A DNA stretch of 64,000 nucleotides from Thuidium tamariscinum (Eukaryota; Streptophyta; Bryopsida; Hypnales; Thuidiaceae). Position 1 is the stretch's first letter; every line of letters starts with the position of its first letter. Of this stretch, positions 50,211 to 61,614 are shown in pieces. The notes below the pieces were generated by a model. That model was not told where the DNA came from. It saw only the letters and a list, made by a program, of their open reading frames with translations, and made no database searches. The stretch covers positions 8,868,501-8,932,500 of the forward strand of contig OX344758.2 in NCBI GenBank assembly GCA_947034885.2. Direction: 5' to 3'. A program made the translations under genes and the position numbers.

Positions 50211-51942
50211 ATGAAACAGGGCCTCACTTTCTGTTCTAGTTTTTCTGCAAGTAGTTTCTCTTAAACTAGGTGTCGGCAAGTGCATAGTTTCATGTACTGC
50301 ATACCACATCATGGAGGGTTGTGTCATGTAATTAGGAACTTTGTAAAGCCTATCGTATAAATCAAATCATATCCATTTTGTCTTCCTTTCCTTCCCATTC
50401 AATGTCGATGCTAGACCTAATGCATTTGCGTCTTCCAAGAGCCCCAAGCGACAAATGCGTAACAGGTTTCGGGTATAATTATGACTTCTGTGAGCTACCT
50501 AATTTTCCGCTTCTGGTGTTCTTTCTGAAGCTGAGATGCGTGACATTGTGACAACTGTGCTGCAAGTCTGCAACCGTCTTTTGATGCGTTAGTTTTGCGA
50601 AATTCGTCAGACATGTTGGGATGTGTGAATTGTCAACGGTCCTAGAAATCTGGGATTACTTTATGGCCACGGCGATGCTGCAGACACAGTCTGTTTACCG
50701 CGGCCGACTGCTAAACATAGAGAAACTGATTTGTCGGTTCCCCTTCTACTACTTTTTGCTCTGCGTGTCTCAGGAATCAGGATTTCATTGAAAGCTGAAA
50801 CCACCTTTTCCAGATTAGGGAGCCATGGCCAACTTCTAGGGTGCACTATTTTAGACCATGAAGGGTGTTGAATCTTGGTATGTGTTCTTTTCTTCTTCAA
50901 GTGTGTTTTTCTCCTTTTCAGGGTTGGGATGAATAAGGTCATGACACATGTCCCAAATTGTCCCCAAGTGTACAGGAAGTAGCAAGCAAGATAGTAGGAA
51001 GTAGTGAGTGAGAAAGTAATTTAGCTATGAGCCAAATTGAAAGACTCTAGACATTGGCTATAGGTTTGGAACACTTTTGGCTCCCAAAATTCTTAGTAAT
51101 TCAATTTTCACCAAAAAATTACATATAAAAACCACAATGAAGAAATATCTATTTTTAAAAATTTGGATAGTGCCATCCCAACTTTTGAAGCCTTTGTGAG
51201 GAAGTTCAAAACTTTTTTGGAGATGCTTCTTGAAGGAAAGATGTACATGTGGATGTTTCCACCATATTGTTGTAGTCAAATCAAAAAAATTTATCATCAA
51301 TGTTTTTCAATGAATTATCACATAAAATTCTTAAAATTTGATGAAACAATTCACCAAAAATTGAGTTTAGGTTTTATGAAATCAAAATTTGGTATGCTTA
51401 ATTAGAATTGCTAAAGAATTGAATGTTAATTATGCTAGACGAAATTTTTTAATCATATGATGCTTTTTGCAGTTTTCTTTGCAATTTTCTTTGGAATGGC
51501 AGAAAGGGGTGGACGATTGAAAGCTGCCGGGTACTGTACTGTACAGTAGTTGTGAATGTAGGCAACTCCTCCGCCTTTGAATTTATGCAACGTAGTAAGT
51601 TGTTTTAGTAGTGAAATCCCATGTTCTGCGGACGCGTTCCTCCGATTTGCATCGCTAATTATAGTGCAACCTCAGTAGCTTGAGTGCCCGCCAGGTTTCA
51701 TCCGCGTTCTCCAACAACAAGGCTGCGGAAGTTTCTTACCAATTGTTCCAGTGCTTCCTTTCAATGTACTTAAACTGAACTTGTGCCGGGCTTCGATCGA
51801 ATTCATCAGTGTTAATTTGAGTCTTCCCAGTTTATGAATGTGCTGCAACTCTGCACGCAGTCAATAGGGTTCACTTGTTGCTTACCTTGTAAGTTATTGA
51901 GGTGTCTAGTTGAGTTCGTCGAAGGAAAGGATCCACTGAGCC
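50211..51942. other. Intergenic DNA, no gene recognised
   Basis: 3' flank of RPT3, then an AT-rich patch (51040-51480) of repeat-like sequence, then a moderate-GC leader before the F-box ORF. A CTGTACTGTACAGTAG palindromic cluster lies at 51533-51550. Confidence 0.4.
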
Positions 51943-52191
51943 ATGGCTGCCGAGAGCAACGAAGTGGAGCTGGAGCGTGAGCGTGAGCCTGAGGCTGAGA
52001 CTGCCGAGGAACTGGAGGATTTGTGGGCCAAGTTGCCAGAAGAGGTGCAGCAGAAGATTTTCAAGCGTCTTCGTTGGCGGAGCCTGTTTCGCGTGTGTGC
52101 TGTGAGCAAGAGCTTCAACGACGGGATCAACCGTTACGTGTACGAGTTGCCGATATTTCGAACTGCCGCCTCCTCCGTTCATCTGCATTAA
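51943..52191 (+). CDS. Very short F-box protein or F-box gene remnant
   Basis: A single ORF of 82 codons starts at a good CCATGG context. After an acidic Glu/Arg-rich leader (about residues 1-25) comes an F-box: LWAKLPEEVQQKIFKRLRW, then RSLFRVCAVSKSFNDGI. The F-box binds SKP1 in SCF ubiquitin ligases. The usual C-terminal substrate domain (kelch, LRR) is missing: the frame stops after SSVHLH. I could not find a convincing donor leading to downstream exons, so it is either an F-box-only protein, a truncated gene, or the first exon of an undetected model. It lies between RPT3 and the convergent PPR gene. Confidence 0.6.
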   Translation: MAAESNEVELEREREPEAETAEELEDLWAKLPEEVQQKIFKRLRWRSLFRVCAVSKSFNDGINRYVYELPIFRTAASSVHLH

Positions 52192-52890
52192 TCAACAACT
52201 TCTGATCGAATCCTTGCTTGTACATATGAGGATCTTCACCTTGCCATCGATCTAACTGCTGGTCATCATGCACGGATTGGTAAGCTTACCGGCCAATTCT
52301 CTTCAATGCATGCTGGGGAAGCTGATCACAGCGTGAGGGTTTGATCGAGCCCATTCGGAATCGTGAATTAATGAATGTTGTTGCAGAAGGTTTGCCTGTC
52401 GTGCTTGTTGAAGTCAGCGGAGTTTGAAATCTGGAGTAGAAGTGCATGCTTGGGTGCGCTTCACTTTGGCGGTACACTGAATTATCTGGGTCGTGTGTGT
52501 GACACTACCAAATAGTCACACTATTTTAAACTCGTGTGGACTGAAATATTACTGCATCAGTCGTGCGAACTTCACAAATTTTTTTTTTATACCCACACTA
52601 GTGGGCGCCTCTCAGTAATAGGATTAATCAGCTTAGCCTAAGCAGAGATTGTACAGCGTTAGAGGCATTGCAACACAGTAAGTCATTGAACAGTAATTGA
52701 ACCTTGAGACTGAAAACTGGTCCTCACCACCTGAAAATTGCTGTTGCTCAGTTTGGCTTCAGAAAATAACTCCTTTTCACTCTTTTTTTCCTTCTCAGAG
52801 TCGATCTCTGTGCCGACATTGACTTCTTGTACATAGTTGCTTATCATTAACTGTGTTGGAAGATTGAAATTGTGGTAAATTTCTTTGGAC
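52192..52890. other. Downstream of the F-box ORF, no gene recognised
   Basis: No continuation of an F-box partner domain (kelch or LRR motifs) is visible in any plus-strand frame. Confidence 0.4.
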
Positions 52891-53112
52891 ATGCCTCAAA
52901 TGGATGCTGGTGGTGCAGTTGATAAGGGTGGAGATGCCTGCAGTAGTGGAATAAAAGTTCGGTTACTGGGGAGAGAAACTAAGATCTATTTCCTGCGTCC
53001 TGCAGGCGGATTGATGGGTTCCATTTTCACCAGTCAATATGGGAGCATCCATTTCAACCCCTTCTACTGCTCCGAGACTTTCCGTGATTTGATGCTGATT
53101 GTCTCAGAGTGA
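52891..53112 (+). CDS. Small uncharacterised ORF (73 codons)
   Basis: Starts MPQMDAGGAVDKGGD and continues IKVRLLGRETKIYFLRPAGG to a TGA after LMLIVSE. Composition looks protein-like, but no family is recognised and no splice partners are evident. It could be an exon of the neighbouring F-box gene or chance. Confidence 0.25.
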   Translation: MPQMDAGGAVDKGGDACSSGIKVRLLGRETKIYFLRPAGGLMGSIFTSQYGSIHFNPFYCSETFRDLMLIVSE

Positions 53113-54099
53113 GAATCTTCAAGCTATGAGTATAATCTCCTAACAGGGTGATGTCGGATTGCATTCTGAGGTAGACGCACGAAATGTGCTGTCAGTCGGT
53201 GCAACTCACTGGAGCAATTTGTAACACTAGTAGATCCTATGTTGCTGGATAAGATGTGACTACGTTCTCTAGCATAGCAATTTGAAAATTTCTTGTCATT
53301 CGGCACCAGGACTCTTACGTCCCTGCATTCAGTATTCCACAATCTCGGAAAACTTAGGTTTCGTAAGATGCCAAATGTGCTGCGACACAAAACGCCACAA
53401 ATTCTGACTTTGTGACACATGGGTGGTCAACTACTTGGGAACAAAGCGGAGCTCAAGGACCAAATCTGAAAGGCGTTTTTCAAATGTAATTGCAACTTCT
53501 TGATCCGAATTTTCAGGAAATTAACCAAATGATGTGAATTTCCATTCGATGCTGTACGTTCACATTCAGGGTTAATACTGTTTACCAGTGCATCCTCGAC
53601 GCACCACATTGGTGGAAAGTGTTTGTAGTCTTAGTTGTACAACACTCTATAATGAATCTCCTCGTCGCAATTCAGAGTTTCTTCGCTGCACGTTGTTTTT
53701 AGTAACGAACAGTATTGAATTGTCTCAACATTCAAACTCTTGAGAGGTTGTGAAAACTCACCCCTCCTCATTTCTGAGTAAAATTCAAAATCCAAACATT
53801 CACTGCAGACAGAATGCATGGTACATAATGAGAGGTCAATGAGCGTGCTTTCCTCGAATATATTTGATAAATACCACGGGACATGTGCACAAGTTTGTGC
53901 ACAAAAAGAATCTGCAATCCTTTTCCAAGGATATTATGACAGCTTTTCAAAGAATTTCGAGTGATTCTTATTCTCATGAATGGTCGCAGATGTCTGTTAG
54001 ACCTGAGATGTGAAACGGAAGCTTGACAAAGAACTATCTTCTGGACAGCTGAAAGATCATGTACCTCATACTTTAGCCTAAAGTTGTATAATGTACAAT
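53113..54099. other. Intergenic DNA between convergent genes, no gene recognised
   Basis: Short ORFs on both strands with no family resemblance. It probably includes the 3' untranslated region of the minus-strand PPR gene. Confidence 0.4.
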
Positions 54100-57000
54100 T
54101 TAATGAGGTAGGGAGCCACGCAGCCGTTTGTCGTCTCCCCTAACAGCTGCCTTGTTTTCTCTCTGGAGTTCTTGGAGGCGAATCATCACTGATGAGGCAC
54201 TGCTCTTCATGCCCAAAGCCTCATATGCAGCTCGTGCCATTCTTAGAGTACTGTTGTCAGGCTCAATTCTGCATCACGGAATGATCCATTCAGTTTCTAA
54301 AATTCTGGTGAAAATTTCAAAAACCTACATCATTAACTATAACTCATGACGGCACTCAGCTCATATCTATACGCACTTGGCAACAATCGAAAAATGACGG
54401 AGCGATCAATCCATGTGGGACTGTACCCTTGAGCCAGAACCTCGGCGTATAAGTCGACAAAGGTCTCCCAAAGCTCCAGTTGTCCCAAGCATGAAAGTAC
54501 AGGCTCGTACGTTTTCCAATTGGGTTGCATTTTTTCTTTCTGGATAGACCCCAAAATCTGAAAACCACCCCACAAAACATTCAGTTGGGAAACCTAGGCG
54601 AATTCTGAGATAGTTACAATCCAGTCAGACCATGATCACATCCATAATTTTATTATTTTCAATACAGGTATTCGAACTTCAAAATTTTAGCCTCACCTCC
54701 AGACACTTTCGCCACTTCAAGCCACGACTGTAACTATCAACCAAGATGTTAAATATCTGAAGAGTAGGCACATATCCAGCCTTTTGAAACTCAACGTACA
54801 CCTGCAGCCAAACAGCATAATGGAGTAGCCATGAGCAGTTGCGCTGAAGCACAAGTAAGGGAGAGAAGAATCATCTCATAACTTCCTGGGATCTTGTTGT
54901 CAATTGAAAGAAGATTCCACCATCGTAGCATGAAGTTTTGGGACCACATAAACAAACTATAAATTTTCAAAGTATTCATTATAGGTGTACTCAAAATTGA
55001 CCTAGGCTCTCATGTTGAGATCATATACATGATTGGATTTTGGCTCAGCTTGCAAATAGGAGCGGTTACTCTAAGTCCGACATGGGCTACTTGGAAAGCT
55101 CTGCATTATGATCGGTGTGCTCACAAAATTACTTCGGAGATAACATCAACAGACTTCGCCTCATTCTGTGACTTGTCGAGAAGTCTTAACACTATGTCAA
55201 GCAGAAATGAAACACTACTCTGAACTGACAGAACAATCTGTGAATGTACCTTGTGTAATCGATCAAGTTTTCCACTTCTACCAACAGCAGAGAGAAGATT
55301 AGTAGCCATGACGTCCGTAAGCTGTAATCGTGCGTTTTTCAAGTCTTCATACACAAAGAGAGAAGTCTCCCAGTCCTTAAGCCTGTTCACAAGATCGGTA
55401 AGTATTAGACACAATGCACTTATTTAACAAAAGTCTACTGAATAAAACTACCTGCATCTACAGCAACCATCAAAGCTCCAAACAATCAGGACAAAGTCAT
55501 ACTAATTATCATCAGCAATCAGATCAATACCTGTTACATGCTATCAACATTTCTGTGTAAGCAACGTCATTAAATGGAATTCTCCGTGCTCGTAAGGTTT
55601 TCCCAATTGCAAGAGCCTCTTCAGAGCGATTTCCTTTGTTCAAGACCATTAGAAGGGCTCCATATGCAATACTGTCAGGAGCTATGCCTGCTGCAACCAT
55701 CTCCTCAAACGCAGATTGCGCATGTTCGTACATCCCTTTGCATTACAATATGAAGGACACAGTGAATATGATTACAGATGGGATGACTTTGATACAGGTA
55801 GTCTCATGTAAGCAAAGGATATGACATACTAACATGAATGATTTGAATAAGCAGACCTGCATTGCTGTAGGTGAATACGAGACTCGTATATGTAACCACG
55901 TTAGGCTTGCATCCAGCTTTCTTCATATCATCGAATATCTCCCGTGCCTCATTGTACATGCCCTGCACGCAATACATGGCCACATTCTAATAAATGTGTC
56001 GGGCGGAGTGTATAAGATCGAGTCCAGCACATTTCAAAAGAGATCCACCATTAGCTTCACAAGCTCATTAGTGGTAAGATAATATAAATCTAATAGATCA
56101 ACATTATATCAATATTAAGATAATGTTTAATTTCAGTAAATGTTAACTTGATAGTTGCCAGTATAATACTAAGTAAATGCCAGGACACTAACATCACACT
56201 GACATTACGTTAACACTATTTTCTTTAAACTAACATTAACACAGTAACATCTGGGGTGGTACAATCTTTGAAAAAGAAATTGAAACGGTCTTAATTTAAA
56301 CTGGAATACTACTGCACACCCATGAACCAAGAAATAAAAGGCATAATGGAGGTTGACGGCATGTTGTAAGCGGATTCTGCGTTAGCAATGGTCTTACAAG
56401 CTTTGCGAAGGCATTGATAAGTGCTGAGCAGGGCTCCACAGTCAAAGGCACGCCAAGACCGATCATTTTGTCATACAAGTGTTTGGCTTGTTGGTGATCT
56501 CCAAGATTTCCAGCAGATTTGATAAGTTGTAAAAACGTGACCCCATTTGGTTGAACCTGTTCCTCTTCCATGACCTCCAGCAACACTAAAGCCTCAGCCA
56601 ACTGTCCAGCTTCTACGTACGCTGCAATGGCTGCATTGAAAGCCGGGGGGTTCAACACTATCCCCCGAATCTTCGCTTCCTGAAAAACATCTTTCACTTT
56701 CTGTGGGCACCGACCTCGTGCACAGGCCGCAAACAAAGAGCATATGGTGACCACGTTTGGTTCAATTCCAGCTTCGGCCATGTCATGCAGAAGCTCTCGA
56801 GCTTGCTCGTATTTCCCAGCTGCTGCATATGCATCCACCAGGCCATTAAAAGTGACGAGATTTGGTCTCCGTGATCTCTTCTTCATCAGGTCCAAAACTT
56901 CCTGAGCTTTCTCTGGATGACCCGACTTGCCAAACGCATTGAGCAGCGAGGAGTAACTCACAACGTCTGGTTCAAACCCTGCTTTCACTATGAGACCAAA

Positions 57001-60000
57001 CACTTTGAGGGCCTCCGTGTGCATTCCCTGCGACGCGTAAGCCCCCAAAAGAGTGTTGAAAGTCACTATCGTTGGAGACACACCTTCCCCTGCACATAGC
57101 GAATTCCTCGTAGTTGGAAAACTTAAAACTGAGAAATTTTCATAGCAGGCAATGCTACATCTAGAAAGAAACAGCTCCATGAATGTCAAATGAAGCATCC
57201 TCGTCTATGGCAACCCTAAAAGACAATAGTGAGGATGAACAACAGTACAGATTCCACTAATAGAAAAACCACCCCCAAAACGTATTCCAGAAAACTTAGC
57301 TACGTTAAAATTGCCAGGAAATAAGTTTAAGAAAATCTCTTAAATGGCATTATAATTGGTAAAGTTTAATGCGGCTAAGTTTAGTAGGATACCTCTAGAG
57401 AGTTGGAAACTTAAAGACTGAGAATTTCCATTCTAATCAGCGGCATTCTAGAAAGAAATGCCCCTTAACCGTCAAAATCCTCATGAATTACGATCGTCAA
57501 ACAGAACAGTGTAGATTTCACCGGTAGGAAATCAATACCGAGGAGTATTCTAGAGAATTTAACCGCATTATAATTGACAGGGTTTAAAACAACTAGATCT
57601 TCTTGAATAGAACCCCGGGGGAACAGGTGTACATAAATGAACTTGGATAAGTCGTTCTTACCATTCATCATATCAAAAGTTTCACGTGCCTTGGCAATCT
57701 CCCCGCGCACAGCATATAAATGCAGGAGAGCATTGAAAGTGATAACATCTGGTTCACACCCATTCATCTTCCGCATTTCATTGAAGAGCCTGATTGCATC
57801 TTCAAAGCGGCCGAGTTTTGTCAAGCAGTTGAGTATTATGTTGTGGCTGTATCGGTCAACAGGCACTTTCTTCGAGACCAGGTGATTATAAAATGCCACT
57901 GCATGACGCGGTTGACCTCCAGATTTAAACGCGGACAGAATGATATTGTGTGTCATCAGGTCGGGACCAACACCGTTGTCGGTCATACGCTTGCACACTT
58001 CTAAGGCTTTGAACCATTCGCCACTGCGTCCACATGCGTTGATTAAGTTGTTGTAAGAGCTTCGGCTTGGAGCAATCTGTGTTTCAAAACGATAACAACA
58101 ATGAGCACCTTAAGCATTCAAAATAATTATCAATTGAATTGGTCACCTGAAAACCTTGATTCCTAGATCCTTCGAAATCAAAGCTTCATGTTGCTCAAGG
58201 AGATACGGAGCAAAATCTGTGCATAGTACCCACCCCTGTAGGATACTCACACCAAGGGGAAATTCTAAACCCAAAAAATTTAAGATTTAAAAACTCGACT
58301 CGCACCTAGGGTGCAAATCTTCACCCTAATCCGATGTGGCACATGACAAGGGGGTTGGGTGGCGGTTAGGGTACGTCTTAAAACCTTGAAGTTAAATCCT
58401 ACCCCATAAGATTATAATCTTCAAAATAATTAGATGTTGGAAGGGAATTGTGAGGGTATGTAAAACCTCAGGAGAGGATGAGGTTTGTTTACCCTTGAAG
58501 GTTAAACTCCCTCCAATGTGTGAACGAGGAAAATTTATCCTCACATGGGTTATATTATAAATTCTTCGTATTAATCCCCACATAATTAAAATTTATAAAC
58601 TCTGTTTTCATCACCCTTAATTGTGAATGAATTTATAGGTATTTTAGGAAACCTGGTCACATTAAACCTTGTCAATTGCAATGCCAATTAAGACATTTTC
58701 TAACATGAACCCTGACATTTTCGAACTCAAGCATTGTAGATTTTCCAGAATATCTCAAGAGGAGAATTTTCTACTTCAGCTAAGTCCTCAGCAGAAACAA
58801 GAGGTGCCCACGAATATAAAAGAGAAAGGTGTCACTAACTAAACATCAAAAGCTAGGGAGCTTACACAGGCCCGTTGCATGTCATCAAAAATTTGCAGAG
58901 CCCAACGCCATTGTCCAGCTCGACCATGAACATTCATCAATGCATTGTATGTTTCCACATCTGGCTTGCACCTGAATTAACACCAACACTCCACAATTGA
59001 GAATTTTAACCGCAAAAGAGCTCTAGGATTCAAAGTTTGGAAATAACCAATTCCATTGATCATATTGTGCAAAATATAACCCAGATGGGACCAAGCTTGA
59101 TATCTCCAGAATCAGTGAAGAGCAATGCATGTGATAGCCAATAAACAAATCAAATTAAGCCAAATTCGAAGTTACCTGACCTCCATTCCTGCATCTCATA
59201 AAAGAGACTCCGCGCATGATCGACACGCTGATGTCTGGCGTGCAACCAGATCATGTAGTTGTAGATGTCAGTCCGTGCCCGGTAACATTTCTGGTTCTTC
59301 ATCCAGTTGAACACCCGCAAACTGTGTTCTATGGCCCCTGTCCTCGTCATTTCCTGCAAGAACATTCAGAATGCTCAAGTTATAATTGTGCTAAGCTTAT
59401 GCTCAAGTTCTATAAGATAGAGGACACTAAAACCGTTAGGACCGCATCCCGTCTCTTAATGACCCACCCCTGCTACCTACAGCAACACATCCCTTCCATC
59501 AACGCTTGCTTGGCCTTCGATTAGCAAGTTGAGTGTAACCATGACTTGGCAAATAATGTCTACGGCCGCTCCTCTTTGAATGAAAGCGGTATTTTCTACT
59601 ATACGTTAAATAGTGATCTAAAACCTCGCACTTCGAATGATTTCAAGAAGAACTCGTCATCCATCGCGTGCTATAACAATTCGATCTTAAGAGAGTTGAC
59701 TCTTAGTAATCTCTATGTTGAGTGGCCTCCCAATGAAACCACAATCCTAAAGATTGGTTAAAACGCTTAAAGCAACGGAAAGAGTGTACTCGACCTAGTT
59801 CCAACATTAGAGCAAAGTTCAACACTCTCAGAATTCACGGTAGAAAGTTAGAACGCGTGGTCAAAAGGGATGCAATCAACACGTCAGAAATTTCAACAAG
59901 TTCCTCACAGCACGAACTCTTCCGGGAAAAGGACAAAAACGACAATTGCGATGTGAAAGCCACAAGTCTGGAAACGCGCTCGTATTCGAAACATTAGAGC

Positions 60001-60536
60001 AAAGTTCAGTATTCTCAGAATTCCATGCTAGAATGCTAGGAAGCGTGGACAACACGATGCAATGCATGAAAGCTACAAGTCACAGATTCCCAATAAGATC
60101 TTATTAGCAGGAATTGAAGTTGAGAATTACATTTACAACATGAAAGCCAGAAGAATACCGAGATGAGTGCAGGGAAATTCTTCCGGTTGAAGCGTCCGAG
60201 CCAGGAATTCAGAATGGCGTCAATGTCGTCCCAGTGATTGAGGGCCAGAACCTTGGCCACCACTTCCCTGGGGCTCCATACCTCCTCGCCCTCACTGAAC
60301 TGCCGTTTTTTGTACTTGGACGGCACCCTGGCCATGGTGGTGGCCATCTCCTCCTGCGTCGCAAGTTTCTTGGTCCAGACATTTCTAAAAGGCACGCTGG
60401 GTTGTCTTCCTGGGTTCTGGTTTTCAGACACGGACTGGCTAGCAAACACAAGTTGGACATGACGCTTCGGGGGATCTCGAAGACGGGAGGAAAAATAGGG
60501 TTTAGTCCCTGCCTCGAACCCTAATGGGTGCAACAT
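54100..60536 (-). CDS. EMB2654: Plastid-type PPR protein, EMB2654-like
   Basis: Eleven phase-consistent exons on the minus strand: 60536-60159, 59353-59181, 58971-58866, 58076-57662, 57089-56398, 55962-55857, 55735-55531, 55382-55250, 54801-54697, 54557-54427 and 54268-54100, encoding about 870 residues. The N-terminus (MLHPLGFEAGTKPYFSS) is transit-peptide-like. Then come WLGRFNRKNFPALIS and a long tandem array of P-type PPR motifs, for example TDNGVGPDLMTHNIILSAFK and GFEPDVVSYSSLLNAFGKSG. The strongest family match is the segment ARTDIYNYMIWLHARHQRVD through SLFYEMQEWRCKPDVETYNA, nearly as in Arabidopsis EMB2654. As I recall, that protein is needed for trans-splicing of plastid rps12. The last donor (GG|GTACAG) was chosen because it restores the family C-terminus (LAQG|IEPDNSTLR). 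The track-like TTG start upstream was rejected in favour of the first ATG. Confidence 0.9.
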
Positions 60537-60632
60537 CGCAACTAGTTTCTCGAATTCCGATTCTCTTCTAATTCCATTCTGCAATCACTGACGTACCAGG
60601 AGTTGCCCATGCCAAATCTTTCACCTGAACTT

Positions 60633-60680
60633 TCAACTTTGGGGTTTTGTCCCTGCCTCAGACCCTAAAGAGTGCAACAT
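60633..60680 (-). other. Upstream ORF copying the PPR N-terminus (15 codons)
   Basis: Reads MLHSLGSEAGTKPQS then stops; the true protein begins MLHPLGFEAGTKPYF. It comes from the middle tandem repeat unit. Location in the leader is inferred. Confidence 0.6.
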
Positions 60681-60775
60681 CAGAACTACGAAATCCAAAT
60701 CTCCTCTAATTCCGTTCTACTGTCACTACGTACCAATAGTTGCCCATGACAATATTCACCCCTCAAATTCCAACT

Positions 60776-60802
60776 TTAGGTTTTGCCTAAAGATTGCAAC
60801 AT
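60776..60802 (-). other. Second upstream ORF copying the PPR N-terminus (8 codons)
   Basis: Reads MLQSLGKT then stops, from the outermost tandem repeat unit, in the same ATGTTGCA context. Confidence 0.5.
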
Positions 60803-60869
60803 TGCACCTGATTTCTCGAATTCCAATTCTCCTCTAAATCCATTCTCCGTGCCAGTAGAAGCTTATGCC

Positions 60870-61346
60870 AATTTGTCCCCTGCACTTCCATGGAAAACTC
60901 AGGGCTCCCAACAGCAACTTCCTCAGGGTTACACAGCAAAGTTAGCCGAACCTAGCAGACAATCCAGAGCTAAGTAGTCTTTTTGCAAACTAGGAGACAA
61001 GAAACCATGCGCAATTTTGATGGAACCTCTCCACCATTTAAGAAACGCAATTGGGAACGCATAATGGACTACAACTTCGATTGTAAAATCAAACATGACT
61101 ATTCTTGAACGACAAGTAAAAGCACATCACTCGGGTTCATTCACCAAACCCTGTGCTGCAATTCTCCATCACAATCTGCTGCATTTGAAATCGCACTCCC
61201 TTCTCATGCCATTCGTCTCCGTTGGATATCACTAAACCCTGCATATGCTAGGCTTTTTGGGAAGAATTGATATCCGGATGAAGTTCCCGGGTATACCTTA
61301 GTCTCATGCGTGTCCAAAGAGAAGATTTTACTTGTAGTATCTTACG
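60870..61346 (-). promoter_or_regulatory. Probable promoter region of the PPR gene
   Basis: Moderate GC, no ORF of note. No clear TATA element was identified. Confidence 0.3.
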
Positions 61347-61614
61347 CAGGACGTTCAATCCTATCAACGAAGTGGGCCTAGCAGGGTATATTATGGGTCT
61401 CCGCGGTAAAAGTGAAAAGAAGCCCCTTATTTTGTGCCGTGTACAGTACAGGGTATGTTTTGGACTTCACCTCGCTAACTACGTCTGATTGCAAGTATGA
61501 ATTCAGAATTTGAAAAAAAATTATTTGAAAAAAATAAAAAACTCCTGCGTTTTCCCCCGAGGTAAATCCGCCCTGCTGGGTCCACTTCGTTGGTAGGATT
61601 TACTTAACGTCCTG
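61347..61614. mobile_element. hAT-like MITE with long inverted ends
   Basis: Ends CAGGACGTTCAATCCTATCA and CTTAACGTCCTG are followed inward by CGAAGTGGGCCTAGCAGGG and its near complement CCCTGCTGGGTCCACTTCG, about 40 bp of inverted repeat. Same family as 17141-17409. No obvious target duplication. Confidence 0.75.

Larger units (their letters stand above)
60494..60869. repeat. Three degenerate tandem repeats covering the PPR start codon
   Basis: Units at 60494-60613, 60614-60750 and 60751-60869 share GTCCCTGCCTC, GAACCCTAA-type words, TGCAACAT, CTCCTCTAATTCC, and TTGCCCATG at their right ends. The leftmost unit contains the start of the PPR coding sequence; the other two lie upstream of it. 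Confidence 0.85.

Noticed and set aside
54333-54426. Read-through end of PPR exon 10 to the stop after AVMSYS
   Set aside because: A good donor at GG|GTACAG and an acceptor at 54268 give a C-terminus that fits the EMB2654 family better and continues for 56 codons.
59150-59180. PPR exon 2 donor at TCAG|GTAACT
   Set aside because: It would throw the next exon out of frame; the donor AG|GTCAGG gives QEWRCKPDVETYNA, matching the family.
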